Positions 33,531 through 47,096 of a stretch of 64,000 nucleotides of DNA are shown here, piece by piece (positions within the stretch are counted from its first letter, which is position 1; each line of letters starts with the position of its first letter). Under the pieces are notes generated by a model. It saw only the letters and a list, made by a program, of their open reading frames with translations, had not been told where the DNA came from and did no database searches. The DNA is from Caprimulgus europaeus (Eukaryota > Chordata > Aves > Caprimulgiformes > Caprimulgidae): NCBI GenBank assembly GCA_907165065.1, contig OU015541.1:3906001-3970000 (forward strand), written 5' to 3'. Made by a program: the position numbers and the translations under genes.

Positions 33531-36500
33531 AGTTTCTGTACAAAACAGACACATAGCTCCATGCAGCTGGTCGTGCACTGAACGCAGAGGCATGCTTGAC
33601 CAGCCTGGACCACAGCAGAGGAGTGAGGGGCTGTGCTGTATTTGCTGCTGGGCCACTTTTAATCACATGTTTTTCTTCAAGCAAAGAGTTGCCAGCTTGG
33701 TGCTTAGAGATTAATGCATTTTATTCATCACCTCCAGGCAGGCACCATGTCCAATTAGTGTTTTCCCCACTTTACTGTCTAATTAAGTTCACCTGACCAG
33801 GAGAACGCTGCTGTGATTGTTTTAAAATACTATACCTAATTATTTTTTTAAACCTTCCATGGAGTAGCCTGTGTCAGACCAGCAATGTCCCTGCTGCAGG
33901 CTGGAGCTGAGCATCAGCTCCCTCCTGCTCCAGGGCTGGAGCCATCACACATGGAGTCTCATGATGTTTCAAGATTTGGGAGCTCAGGAAAAGCCCTGAA
34001 AGCCCTCCAGCATTGACCCAGCCTTTTAGCATGAGCAGTAGCAGGGCACCTTGCTGTGGAGTGACCTCTGAGCAGCAGGAAAGTCTCATCCCAGCCCGGT
34101 GGTCCAGAAACACGTGGACAGGGGTGCATCTCCCACAGTTTTCTTTCATACCATCCCCAAGCTCTCAGCACCGGTGTCACATCCGATTTCTTTGCAAGTC
34201 ACCCCAAAATCCTTTGAAGGGTGCAGCTCCCCCTAAACAGATTGTAGGGCCTCCCTCTACCTCTCTGCTATGTTTAAATCAAACTTCTCTGAATACATTA
34301 CACCGCAGAGCCATATGTTCAGTGCCACTTCCCTTGGCGTGTCATGTATTTCATCGGCTATGGGCTTCCTGAGATACATGGACATTGCCAAGAAAAGGAG
34401 CAGTGGACCAGCCCCAGCCACGGTTGGTCTTCTAGGCTGTGAGCACACATTTCAGCTCCCCTGAGAGGGGCTGCCAGCCCCACGGGTGTCACAGCCGCCG
34501 CGGTTGGGGATGCTCAGTGCCTGGCAGCGCTGGACCCGGCACTCGGTCGTGGGGGCTGCCTGGCTTCGTGCCCACAGCAGCTCCAGGACAGGGAGGGCAC
34601 TGCCAGGCCCTGCTGAACAGGCACCATCGAGTGCAATTACAGCTCTGAAATGTGCTTCCCTGTGCATACGTTCCAGTCCCGGCTAATGTATGCTCTGATA
34701 TTGGCACCGCTGCCGCTAATATTCCTGCCAGCGAATTCTCTGCTCTGCTTGAATATTCATGGGGAGCCAATGTGAAGAGAGGCACAAGTCTAAATGAGGT
34801 GAGTTGGTTTAAAAATCCAGGCTCAGAATTCAGCGGCTATTTCTTGGCAGCACTCATCCAAGCGTTAGCTCCCGCACTCTATTAATTTGAGTCTGTGTTT
34901 CGGACTTCTGAGCAAATTTTTCTGCATTTCTCCCTCACTGAATCTGCAAACTCTCCCCTCCCCCTCAAGATCAGTAGCTTTGTATAAAAACAGCAGCTCT
35001 CTGCGCTGAACTTTGCAGTCAAAGGATTTGTTTTCCCTGACACTTATTTAAATTATTCTGCCTTCACCTCCTCGTGCACGGTTCAGAGCGTGCGGTGGCT
35101 CTGCGCTGGGATGGAAATGATTCTTGCTTAGGCAAACTCTCATTTGAACTTGTCAAAGGGATTCGGTGTGTTTGTAATTAAATGCCTATCACACCTTCTT
35201 TAACCTCGCTTACATGAAGCCAAAGTGCTCCAAAAGCCTGTAAGAGGCAGGGGAGGCTCATTGGCACCTTGAAATGCCCGTGTTTCTACAAATCAACGTC
35301 CTCTGCGTGGAATAAAACTATAAGCAACTTTCAAGGGCTTTTTTTTGGATGCAGTGCCTCTTTTGCATATTGGATTTAAGTCTGATTGCCCAGTGACTAA
35401 CGTGCAAGGTAATAGGAAAGCAGCTTCCAATGCGTTAACTCCCTTGCACATGCAGTGGCTCTAGCACGGCTCAGCTGCGCTTTTTTGCACTTCCTCTCTC
35501 CTCAATATCATCACATCCAGCTGGATGATGGAAAAGAAACCCTACTGTTACAAAGCCGAGCGTGGGAAGTTTAGGCTGGATCAGAATTAGGGTAATTAGT
35601 GTTTGCATTAGGCTGTTTCTCAGCCATAATTCCAGGGCAGGCAGGAGGGATGGCTGCGCTCCTCCTCTTCCCCCTGGGAGGTGCCATCAGGACGGGACAA
35701 CTGCCTGGCCTTGTCCTTGCCCTCTGGCTCTGCAGCAGCTCAAACCAGGCTGCATCCACGAGTCCACGTTGAGCTGGGAATTGAACAAGCCCAAGCTTTG
35801 CCCAGCTCCCTCTCTGCCCACGGTGCTGTCGGGGTCAGCTGGGGGCAGGTGCCTCAGTAATCACCCGTGAGCCAGTCGTGAAAAGCTATGAAATTTCTGA
35901 TTAGCTTGGGAAAAGTGTGGATAAGCGTGTAATTCTCAGTCCAAATTGAATCAAGCAGCCAAGCATGCTCTTCCCTCACCACTGTGTTTCACCCACCATC
36001 TCCCCTCTGCATCCCTTAGCATAGGACATTTTTCTGTTTAATTGGTGACAGACGTTGTCCGTGTAGCTTGAACTTTGCTAGTGGATGGAAGGAAGAGGCT
36101 GTCTTCTTTGTTTGACTTAGAGAAAGACTTTGCTATTGTGAGGATCTAATGCATAAGCTTGTGGGGGGTTTTCACAACCACTCCCGTGCCAGGCTGGCTA
36201 TGGCAGACTGGTTTTACTCCAACGCAGCTGGGGAAAGCAGGAAGCTGAGTTTGAGATCAGCATCGCGTCGACTCGAGGAGGGGAGTCCTGGACCTGGCTC
36301 TTCGGGAAGCTCTGCCAAAGGGTTTGCATTAGAAACACGTTGACACTGCTGAACTTGGAAAGCCAAGGGAATATTAATGGCCCATTTATTAGAAATCTCA
36401 AAGTCCATTTAGGATCCCATGGAGACCTTGAGTAAATTAGAGATCAGGAGACAAACTGGTGCTGTTGCATATGCAACATGTAATTTGTGCATGCAGCTCG

Positions 36501-38418
36501 CTCTGGGCGAGGGACATCCCTGATTTCCTTGTGTAATTCCATGGAAATGGGGATGATTGTCTGTGATTAACGAGATGGGTTTTGGTGGAGAGCTTTGATC
36601 CTGTCAGGAGAGATGAGAGAGTGATGGAAGGAGAAGAGAGTAGAAGGAAAGGAGTGGGGAGGTGAGAAGCAGCGTCGAGATGCTGCCGGCAGACGGGGAG
36701 GAGGTGATGGACGTGGGGGGAGATGTTTCCCACCGCTGCTCAAATAGGCAGGAGGATGGGAGCTCATTCTCCTTCTCAGGGAGATCTTTCTCTTAAACCT
36801 AAGCTGTGATTTCCACTGGTACCGTCAGATCAGCCCTGAAACGCCGGCAGAAAGGGCAGTTTGACACCAATTACTGAAGTCCTGTCTCTCCCCGGTTTCG
36901 CAGCAGCCCGCGGAGTGTTTCACAGACAGATGTGTTTGACTCGCAGACGTGATGTAGAGCAGAATATTGGGCAGTGTGGTGGGTTTGGTGGTGTTCCAGG
37001 TGTTTTAGTGGGAATTAAGACACTGAACAAGCTGGAAGCGGTGGCCTCAGTGAGGGAGGAGCTGCCCAAATCCCTGTTTGTGGGGCAGAGATCCTGGCAG
37101 CTGCAGGGAGCTGTGGAAGTAATGACTGGCAGCACTTGGGATGTGGGGACACAGCAGGCAGGTGACATCTCAGAGCCACTCACCTGGTGCTTTTATTAAG
37201 TCCTCCCAAAAGGAAGCATCAGGCATCCATGGGCTCATGGTTGTTGATAGCAGCACTGGGTCTGCAATTCCACCCAGGAGCTGAAGGATAAATAAACCCA
37301 AAGCCAAATGATTAATGTAATTTCTCCCCTTTGACCTCCTGCTCTTTTCCAAGGAGAGCTGGGTTGTGCTGTGCATGGGGGGGGTCTCACCTGTATCTTC
37401 CTCCAGCACAAAGCTTGGGGTTGTCCTGCTGCTGTCGCCGTCCCACCTTGTGCTTGGCTTCCCTGGCTGTGGTGCATCCCATAGGATGAAGCAAAACTTC
37501 TCTGGATCAGACCTTTTTTTGTATCCCCAACCTTGACACCCCCACGCTGTAACACAGCACTTCCAGGTCTGTGCTGGAGGTTTTGTAGTGGAGGCTTCTT
37601 AAAAAAAAAAAAAGAAAAAGAAAAAAAAGGAGGAAAAATAAAAATAAAAATAAAAAGGGGGAATTTCTGGCATTATTTACAGTTAAAAATATTGGGTTTG
37701 ACACATTTGTGACTGAGACAGTAAATATGACTCACAGCAAATCAATTTAGTGCATTTGACGGCGACATCCGCGCCGCCGGGGATTTGACTGAGAATTGAT
37801 GGGGGCATTGGCCGGAGGGCTGGGAGATGCCACCACCATCAGTGTGGTGACCATCTGAGGTCCAGGCTGGACAACTGTGACTACTGCAGCATGTTGAGGG
37901 CTCAGCCCACCCCAGCCAGCCCCCGCCGTGCCTCCCGCTCTCCCCCTTAGCAGGGGCTGGGGCAGGAGGAGGCCGGGGTGGTCCCTCGCTGCTGAGTTGG
38001 TGTTTTCTCAGCTTTGCCAAACTTTTGTTTTCCATCCCTCCCCCTTCTCCTTAGAGCCCATTTGGAGGTCTGAAAACAGAGATGGTGAGAACTGAATTTA
38101 TGCTACAAAGCAAAGTGGTATAGATAAGGGGGGGGGGCGAGGGGGGAGCTAGAAAGGCAGCCTTTTTCTATTTTATTTTATTTTTTCGCTGATGGCAAGT
38201 GGTGAGCATGTTTTATTTATGTATTCAGAGATCCGCCAACGTGGTGTTTTTCTCCTGACTGATGCATTGGCTGCAACGACAGCTTACACCGAACCGGCTG
38301 CGCACGAGGCTTATTTACCCTCCACAGACGCCTTCCCGAGATTGACAGTGAAATATTCTGCACCTTGAACTGCTACTCAGTTCATGCCACACAAATTTTA
38401 CTTCTTTATTAAAAATGA
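33531..38418. other. Intergenic region with candidate conserved noncoding island
   Basis: No supportable gene and no recognised transposon. The stretch 34640-35420 is unusually AT-rich and repeat-free, and carries paired TAAT/TAATTA homeodomain cores, a TGAATATTCA palindrome at 34750-34759 and TCAAAG motifs. A purine/A-rich run lies at about 37601-37660 and a CG-rich motif GACGGCGACATCCGCGCCGC at 37759-37778. Confidence 0.55.
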
Positions 38419-38617
38419 TTTATTTTATTTATTTTATTTTATTTTATTTTATTTTATTTTATTTTATTTTATTTTATTTTATTTTATTTTATTTTATTTT
38501 ATTTTATTTTATTTTATTTTTTTAATTTAATTTAATTTAATTTAATTTAATTTAATTTTATTTTATTTTATTTTATTTTATTTTATTTTATTTTATTTTA
38601 TTTTATTTTATTTTTTT
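38419..38617. repeat. Compound (TTTTA)n-(TTTAA)n-(TTTTA)n pentanucleotide array
   Basis: About 200 bp of TTTTA units, interrupted at about 38520-38558 by a run of TTTAA units, then TTTTA again. The change of unit in the middle suggests that a variant unit arose and spread locally. Confidence 0.95.
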
Positions 38618-41600
38618 AAATGTGCAGATTATTTTTTCAATGTCAATTTTTTCAAAGTCTGAAGGCTTTTCTGAGATGGAAAAAAAAACCAAGGCATCTT
38701 TAAAAATTTTAGAAAACTCCACCTTCCCTCTGCCTTTTCTTCCCCTAACTACGGTGGCAGTGGAGTGTAGATGTCAGGAGAGAGCTGAAGGATGGAGATG
38801 CTTTTCTCACTCTTCTGCTGTTGGAGAAGAGCTGGATTTTGTGGCACTGCTCACCCCACCTGTGAAAGCCACCTTGGGCATCCCCAGTGCCCACTCTCCT
38901 TTCCAGTTACGTTGGTGAAAAGTCATTTATGTGCTGCTCTCTGAAACACTCTTTTGGGTCTTGATGATCAAAACCAAATAGGAGCAAAGATCAAGGTATA
39001 AAATTAGAGAGAAATGCCCCAGGGAGCTCAGGGGGCAGCTGCCAGGCTGGGGCTGCAGCTGTAGGAGATGCTCATTCTCAGACACACACATATATATATA
39101 TATATATATATGCACACATGTATATATGCACACATTTCAGGAGAAGCTTTTCCCAGTGGGTAGGTTTATTCTGATGCCAGTTTGCTTGTGCCACACAGCA
39201 ATCCCTCTGTGGCACGGCCTGATGCCTGTTTCGAGCTCAGCTTGGGAACTACCTTGGCAAAATCGTCGCTAAATGATGTTTTCAGCAGCGTGTGGTATGG
39301 AAGACATCCAGGGCTGAGGTTTTCCAAGGTAACAGCCAAAGGAATGAAAAGAAAAAAAGGTAAGACTGAGCTTTTGTTAAGTAATTAAAGAATTTGAGCT
39401 TGCTGGAAAGCCCCAGGGCTGTGCTTCGGCGGCTGATCGGGAGTCTTTGTTTGCACGAGGCTGGTAAACAATTTACAGTTCTTGGCAATAACCTGAATTA
39501 TGTTGTACAAAAAAAAGAAAAAAAGTGGAAAACACTGGGTTTAGGTAGTTATTTCAAGACAGGCGGAGGAATGAGGGAGGAGGTTTCTGATGGGAGATGG
39601 CATTTACTGAGGTCAGTGTGAAGGTGCTCTCGCTTCTCCAGCTTTGTCCACAGGATGCTTTTAGGCAAATAAATATATTCCAGCAAGAGCAGAGAGTCCA
39701 GGATTCATCAGCACCAGTGCTCCTTCCTTCAGCCAATGCTTCTGAAACAGCAGGGCCTGATGCACAGAACATTAATATGCTCTGGATGTATCCTGGGTGC
39801 ACGCTTGCAGCCCGGAGTTTTGCACGTTAAATCGACGCTCCTGGAGCCTCTACACCCACATCTTTAATTAAGCAATGCCCCGTGTTTCTGCTCTATAGGA
39901 GAAGTGAATATATGCAACTCTAAGGCACAGGAGATAATTCTGTAATGATTTTGCTGTTTGTTTAAGCGAGGAGGAAGTTAACTCAGTGGGTTAGCCTTAC
40001 TGCAAGCTACACTTTGCTGGGTAAATACATAAATAAAGCAAGTTGCAATTTCGCATGAGCTGCCAAGATGGTGCCTTCACTGGTGTGTGGGGGAAAGGTG
40101 GGTTATTGGGGAAGCTGTCAGACTGCTCTTGTGTCCTCTTGGTAGGGCCAGCGGCTCTGTGGCTGGGGTTGGCCCAACTCCAATGGTCTGTGTGGCTTTG
40201 GGTTGGGGTACAGTCAGGAGAAAGGTGAAAATTGGAATAAAACCAAGAAATGCATCTCAAATATACCCTGCATTGCCATTAGGGTCCTACCTCAGGTACA
40301 GGATGACAGGCAGCCAACCACTCACTTAAATCCCCTTCAGTCCTGCACATGGGTTGAGAAAGCTTCATGGACACCTTTTAGGAGAAGATGCCTCTAGGAG
40401 AGCCTTGTATTTAAACACTATTGACTCTGCCCAACCTTGGGTCAAGTGGCATTTAATAGTGTGGTGAGACACATACTGCGTGGTCTTTGCAAAGCCACAG
40501 GAGGGCGTTTGTTTATTAGACACAACCACTGAGACTCAAAAAAAAGCTTCCAGAAGAGAAGCACCTTTCCTTACTGCGCTGAGGAAAAAAGAACCTGAAT
40601 TAACATGAGCTTCTTGGTTATTAAATGGAAATTTTAAATGGGAAGAACATTCTGCAGTGGCTGCTAAATTGTGTGTCAGCAAAAAGGGAGGAAAAGCAAC
40701 GTGTGTCATTCCTGTTGTCATCTTGAAATCCATCTTCCCTCTACATGCCATGATGGTGGGTAATCCCCGATAAAACGCCTGCATCACATCTGCAGAGGCA
40801 GGATCCCTATTTTGGAAGACTTTTGCTCTGCATAATTTACCCCCCCACACCTTGAATATATGGTTTGAGATTATCTGAAACACTGAACACGCTGTTCCTG
40901 GGGGGTGAATTTTGCCATCGATGGTAGCAAACCAGCCTCTGAAGTGTCCAGCTGTGGGGTTACACTTGCTGGCAAGGATGAAAATGGGATTTTTTCACGT
41001 TCCCACAATGAAAAGGGGATGTGTTCATTACAGAAAAGTGGGGCCAAGCCCGGTTGGGATGAGGGTGAAATAGCAACGTGTGTACCCAGGGCTGCAGGAG
41101 CGCATCTTCAAAAAGAGAAATAAAATCTGTGCTGCTTCTTTCTCGCCTGTGGACAGGCACAGGGATCAGAGGGGAGCGCCAGGGCATGATAAATTTTGCA
41201 GCACCTGCATTTTCTTAACCCCTTGGTTGCCGTAGGTGTGAGTGGATCCTTTGCTGTGATGGATTTAGATGTGAAATGCATGAAGGTGATGCCAGGGTCC
41301 TTGCTGCTGAGATGGGGCTGCATCTCCCACAGCTCCTCCTCGGGGAGAGGACCCCGGCTCTCCCTGGGGCTGTTGTTGACACCTAAATGGTGGGACAGCC
41401 CAGCTCCAGGGTAGGCTCACCTCTCTGTAGGTTTTATCAAGGTCATTGGCCAAGTGTCATGGGAAAGAAAGCCTCATGCTGGTGTGAATTTAAAGCAGGG
41501 CATCGTAATTAAGTGGCAATACACTGTATGAGTCAACGTGCTAGCTCTGGGACTCAGCTATGGGCCATCACAAGTCTGCTGTCCAGCAGATGTCCCAGTG

Positions 41601-43704
41601 TGTTGAGGACACTTGTGCATCCTTGGTCTCCAGCTCCCCCCACCCTGTGGACAGGCACCCGGCAGGGAAGCGGTGACTGCGTTCTTGGTCACAGCTTTGG
41701 TTTTCCAGGCCAGGCTTTAGTTCTCTCATGGTGCAGCAGGGCTGTGTGTCCCAGGTGTCACTCAGTGGGCAGGTTTTGGAGGCTGGTGTGCACGTGATGA
41801 CTTTGCTTTGCTGCCCTGACCAACACATGAGCTGTGGGAGAGGAACCAGGGTAGCTTTGTTTGCAATCAAGAGGTCAAGACATGGAAATGAGTTGAGTGG
41901 TGGAGAACCAGACCTTGTGCATGCACATGTTTGCACGTGGCATTGAAAAACTCTGGACCAACTCCCTCCTTCAGCAAAACGTGAACATAAATCTCCTCCC
42001 CCCCCGCTCTCCATCCTGCTCCCCTGACAGGCAGCAAGAGCACAAAGACAACCAGGAGGAGAAAAGTGTGGAGGGGAGGGTGATACAAGGGGGAAAAATC
42101 CCAAGTTAATGATGTAGACATTTGTGCAGAGGTTAAAAATGAAGCAATAAAACCTTTACACAAAGTTCCAAATGCTTCTGCAGCCACACACCACAGCTCC
42201 GAGCGGGGAATAAATAAGCGACAGCGCAGCCGGCTGTGGGCAGAGGGACGGTGACAGAGCCATCACTCCTCCCCAGCGCAGCTTCGGCAGTGGCAGCGTG
42301 AGAAATACATCCCCGTGGTGTCCCTGCAGCCCTCGAAACATGGGGCTGCTGCTGCCCTTCCTCCTGGCTGGAAGAGCAGAGACTTGGGGTTTCCTGATGC
42401 CTCCCGATGGGTTTGGGCCGTGGGATGGGGAGCAGGAGGGATGATGCATGAGCTGAGTTTGCTGGGTCTCTGTGGCTCACAGCAGAGTCCCTGGGTGGCA
42501 CAGCAGCCCACATGGCCAGCATGGTGGTTTTATGTCCCTGACAACCTGGAAAGAGGTGAATTAAAGCGTGTGTGTGGGTTGTTTGATTTACCTGCCACCC
42601 TTTTGGAAAGGTTCTTTTGTGGGGAGCAGGGTGGTGGGTGCAGGTAGGACACATCCCAGTTGTATTTGAAGAAAGACAGGAAGGAAAGAGGGACTTCTGG
42701 GATCTCATAACTTTTCTTCTGTGTTGATGGAAGAGGCTGGGGAGGCTGCAGAATGTTCTGCAAAAGGGGTATCAGAGGCTGTTTTATCCACCTGCCCTGG
42801 GTCCCCGTGGGTGCAAACATGCATGGGGGGTCAGCACCTCTCCAGCTATAGCAGGGCTGGGGTCTTCCCTGAGAATTAGGGTGGGGAAGGAACAAATTCA
42901 CCTCATGTCTTGTCCATGATGACACAGGACTTGGTGTTTGAGACCAAAGTGCTGCCCTTAAAGCTGGGCCAACCTCAGGGGCTCTCCGAGGGTGTGTGAG
43001 GGACAGCAGGAGCATCACATAGGTCCAGCTCTTCCCCTTGTGCAGGAACTGCCTGTGAAGCTGAGTGGGACCCTGGGCACAGAGAAGAACATGTGTACAT
43101 CACGGGTAAGAGCCTCACGAGCTGAAATCCCACAGCTTGTGCTCCTGGAATACGGTTCAGTAAACCCGAGGGGGAAATCCCACCCGTGCGGGGTTGGAAC
43201 CACCGTTATCTTTCAAATGGCTTTAAGTGGCTCAGGGTAGTGGGAATGTTTTTATCCTTCTACTCTTTGCCTAAGGGAGGTTTGAGCTTTATCCAGCCTC
43301 ATGAGCTTGAGAAATTGATGTAGCTAACTTTCTGTTCTTTGGGCTGATTTCCTCCCCTTTGCGTGCCTTCAGGAGATGGTTTCCTTCATCTTTTCCTTTG
43401 CCGGCACCATTTCACTGTGCTCTCCTGCCCCAAAGAGCTTCGGTCACTGTTGTGATGGAGAAGAGCAGTGATGAAAAATGATGTTTTCTGGGCACATACC
43501 CATTGCTAAGGCTGATACATGGAGAATCATTCAGCCCTGCCTTGGCTTTGGCTACATCTGGAACAGGGATGCTGTGGCAATAAGCTAAAGTCCAGTTAAA
43601 GCCCAGTGTTTTACTGGTCCACAGCAGCTCTGCATTGTGAACTCCTAAACAAGGAGGTTATCCAGACACTGGGGGAAAACAGGGAGCAACTTGGGGAATG
43701 ACAT
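38618..43704. other. Intergenic region
   Basis: No supportable gene. It holds the CA/TA dinucleotide tract at 39080-39135. A repeat-free AT-rich island lies at about 39830-40060. Open frames of up to 191 residues at 41568-43018 overlap one another in all frames on both strands and show no family resemblance. Confidence 0.6.
39080..39135. repeat. (CA)n-(TA)n-GCACACATG microsatellite
   Basis: ACACACA followed by about eleven TA units and then repeated TATATATGCACACA blocks. Confidence 0.9.
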
Positions 43705-43806
43705 GGATGGGTAGATGAGGTGCTCAGAGAAATGGTTTAGTAGTGGACAGGTACTGTTGGACTTGATGATCTCAAAGGTCTTTTCCAACCAAAGGATTCT
43801 ATGATT
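43705..43806 (+). mobile_element. CR1 LINE 3' end fragment (sense on +)
   Basis: It contains GGTTTAGTAGTGGACAGG, TTGGACTTGATGATCTCAAA, GGTCTTTTCCAACC and the terminal GATTCTATGATT tail, the 3' end of a CR1 subfamily different from the copy near 30.4 kb. The left boundary is approximate. Confidence 0.88.
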
Positions 43807-46800
43807 TTACGACTCCACTTTCTATCTGCCAAGACTGTTTGCACTGACAAGAGGCTTTTCTTAGCTGTGTCTCTGATTAGAGGTTCCAAAGACTATGTTA
43901 ATTCATCACTGAGTTTCCAGAGGTGGAGATTGGCAGTTGGGGCTTCCACTGCATTTCAAGGCTTGCTTTGGTTTCCAAAGGTGGAAGGCAGTTGGGACTC
44001 CCCACACGTGGAGCGTCCTTCTTCCTGTCCTGCTGGACTTTGCCCATAACCCAACAGCAACAGGCATCATGAGTCTGCCCAGAGAAGGCAAAAGGTGGGA
44101 AAAAAAGCTTTTTATCCAAATGAGCTCAATGTAGAGCCAGGGGGTCTCTCTGGTCCCCATGCAAAAGCCTCTCCTGGCAATGCCAGCAGGAACACCAGGT
44201 CATCCTGCCAGCACTGTAAGTGCAGCCCTGCTCTGAACCTCCACGTTACAAATGAGTGTGTAAAACAAATGTGAGCATACCACAGCTTTCCAGGAAGTCA
44301 TTCTGCAGCCTCTGCAGATGAACTCACCGTCTCCTTAGCTTAAGGCCTGGGTAAAGAACTAATTATTGGGACCTAAGCTTAAATCTGTTTCCACAAAGAT
44401 GGATTTGTGACTCTTGCCAGCTTCCCCTCGAGGATTGCAACCTCATTTTGTTCCTCATGAACTTCTGCTGAGGTGTAAAATAACAACAATCTTGAGAGCT
44501 TAAATCGCTGAAGGATGGATTAAATTATAATGCAATCAGTCCAAAGCCCTTCTGTCTGCAAGGAGCAGCGTTAGGCCGTCCCGGGAGCGGGCAGCCGCGA
44601 GCTGCAGGAGCAGGATTACCCTGCCTGTGCTGCTGCTTTGTCTTCACCAGGGAACTGTGTTTCTTGGGCAGAGAGATTACATTATCAACCACTGAGCATG
44701 TTCCTGGGGTGCCTTGGCATCACCCTGCCTAGGCCAGAACTGGCTTGGAGAAGGGCTGTATAAACCCACCGTGACAAAAAAAGCCACAGATGACAATGGA
44801 TATTTTGAGCTCTGCAGCACATTCCCGGGGAAGGATTGCTTCTGACTGACTGTGTGTGTGAGGGCTTTAAATCACAACTCAAGAAGCAAGTCTGGGGTCT
44901 GTTAGTGTGTGCTTGTATACAATTTAGCATAGCAGGGCTCCAATTCCCACTGAGACTTTCAAGAATAAGCTCCTATAAATAACCAGGATGGAGCACATGG
45001 GGTGATTTTCAGGCATTTGGAATGCCCTGGGCCATGGACCTGCAGCCTTCACGCAGCTGGGTCCTGCCCGGCTCCCCGTCCCGCTGAGCCCCTCACCCCA
45101 GTGTCCCAGCACGCAGCTCCTCCAGACGTCCCACATCAACACATCTGGCTTGCTGGGAAAATTAGGGTTGTTTCTCCGGCAGCAACTTGGCACTCTGAGC
45201 CCTGGTGGGATGCTGAAGAGTAACCTCATAGGAAACAAGTGGTTTCACAAGTGCCAGTGCAAAGGGACATTGCATTCCTCACAGGTGGCTGCCAGTTCTC
45301 TTGGAGGTTTTATCCCTATTCAGGGCAGATTTAAGGTCTCTTTGCTATGAAGATTCTTTTTTGCCTATATAAATTCTGCTTTTTCTGCTCCTTCAGCTGA
45401 CAAAGCTCTCCTCTGGCCCCTTATTTTTCACAAAAGGTGCAGAGACTTAATTATCTTTCTGGCTCTGTCCAATTTAGCTGCTCCTTGTCAATGAGTTCAA
45501 TGGTCTGTGTGGAGCAGAAGGGAAGCAGGGGAAGGGGATCCAGGCAGAGCAAGGCAGTTTTTTCTTAAGAAACCCGTCTAAAAAGACATCTCCTTTCTGG
45601 AGATGACCCAGTGTTGCCCTCTGCTCCATGCTCAGCCCACATGAGGAACCTCAGCATTGTTCAGCTCTGCTTATTAGGATGCTCTGAGGAAAGCAAGCCT
45701 TGAGGACCCTGCCCTGATAGACTCCTGCAGAAGGTAGGCGAAGCCTGGCCTTAGCCCTTTGGCTGCTCATCTATGTTGTTCCTAGACAATGAAATGGAGA
45801 GTTTGGCTTTAAAATATCCTCTTCTGCCTAGGCTGAAGTCTGTATGTTACCCCAGCCTCCCCTGAGAAGGAGGGAGCCCAGAGAATGGGGACTGAGCTTC
45901 TGTCTGCAGAAGGGTGGCGTGACCAGGGGCTCCCCTAAAAGCTGGAGCTTTCATCATTTTCATCATTACATCATTTTTCATCATTACATCATTTCCAATT
46001 TATCTGAAGCCTCACTTTTTTGCTTCTTTGTTAAGCCTGATCAGAAGTGGTGGGGATTGGTTTTGGTTTGGTTTGGTTTTGTGTGTATTTTTAGAATTTT
46101 TTTCCTAGAGGCAATTTAATGGGTTTTTTGGTCATTCTTTTGGGTTTTCTTTTTCTGTGAAGAGGTTGCTGTGCTGAAATGGTGTTTTCTCTGCAAAATG
46201 CCAAGTTGAGCTGGTCCCCTCTCCTGTGCCACGAGGCCTTTCTGTGCCTGCAGAACATAAGGACAAATGGGAGAGACAAGCAGTGAACCAAAGCAGGACA
46301 AATGGAAAACCAAGATGCTCAGTGAAATATTTAGCGAGCCATTTTGAGCAGGGGAAAGGTTGTTCCTCTTCCATTTATGACCAGGTCTGGAAGTGAGGTG
46401 CTTCCTGCTTGCAGGGGGCTGGATACCTGCAGTGAGCCCTTGCTTTCTATTTGCACATTTCCTTGAATTAAGGCAGGGAAAGTGATAAAACACTTTTGAT
46501 TAGAGGCACTTAAATAGCAGAAGTCTCCTGCACAAGCGTGTTTTCCTGCTCTGATGTACTTAGGAGCGTGTCTCAGCCAGGGCTTGGTGGCTGTGATGAC
46601 ACGTGGCACACGGTGGTGGTGGCATCACAGACCTGGGACAGGAGGTAATGCAGATTTCGTGTCAGCCTTGTCCCGGGTCCCCCGAGCCAACGAGGCTGCA
46701 CTGATGTCTGGTTGTTCTGGGATGGATATTTGCTCTTGGCTGCATGTCTTTTACAAGAGCACAAATGTAATGGCAAAAGAAACCGCTTTGGTAATGTACT

Positions 46801-46917
46801 CAAAGGTAAATATTTTATACAGTACTATAGTAATGGGATGCATTGCCTTCTTGACATACTTTGTTTTTTTTCCCCAAGGTCTGGGATTTGGGGCCATTTG
46901 CAGGGCTGGATTCCTGC
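43807..46917. other. Intergenic region
   Basis: No gene or transposon that I can support. A CATTTTCATCATTACATCAT-type short tandem (about 45951-45991) and TTGGTTTGGTTTGG-type runs near 46060-46080 are the only repeats seen. Confidence 0.6.
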
Positions 46918-47096
46918 CTCCTCTCCTCTCCTCTCCTCTCCTCTCCTCTCCTCTCCTCTCCTCTCCTCTCCTCTCCTCTCCTCTCCTCTCCTCTCCTCTC
47001 CTCTCCTCTCCTCTCCTCTCCTCTCCTCTCCTCTCCTCTCCTCTCCTCTCCTCTCCTCTCCTCTCCTCTCCTCTCCTCTCCTCTCCTCTCCTCTCC
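46918..47096. repeat. (CTCTC)n polypyrimidine microsatellite, about 35 units
   Basis: 179 bp of essentially perfect CTCTC units on the + strand (GAGAG on the other). It produces the artefactual LLSSP/RRGEE open frames on both strands, which are not genes. The purine/pyrimidine strand bias and internal mirror symmetry fit triplex (H-DNA) potential. Confidence 0.97.

Noticed and set aside
41568-43018. Clustered open frames of 160-191 residues on the - strand
   Set aside because: GC-rich sequence gives long chance frames in all six frames here; no start context, splice sites or domain support any of them.
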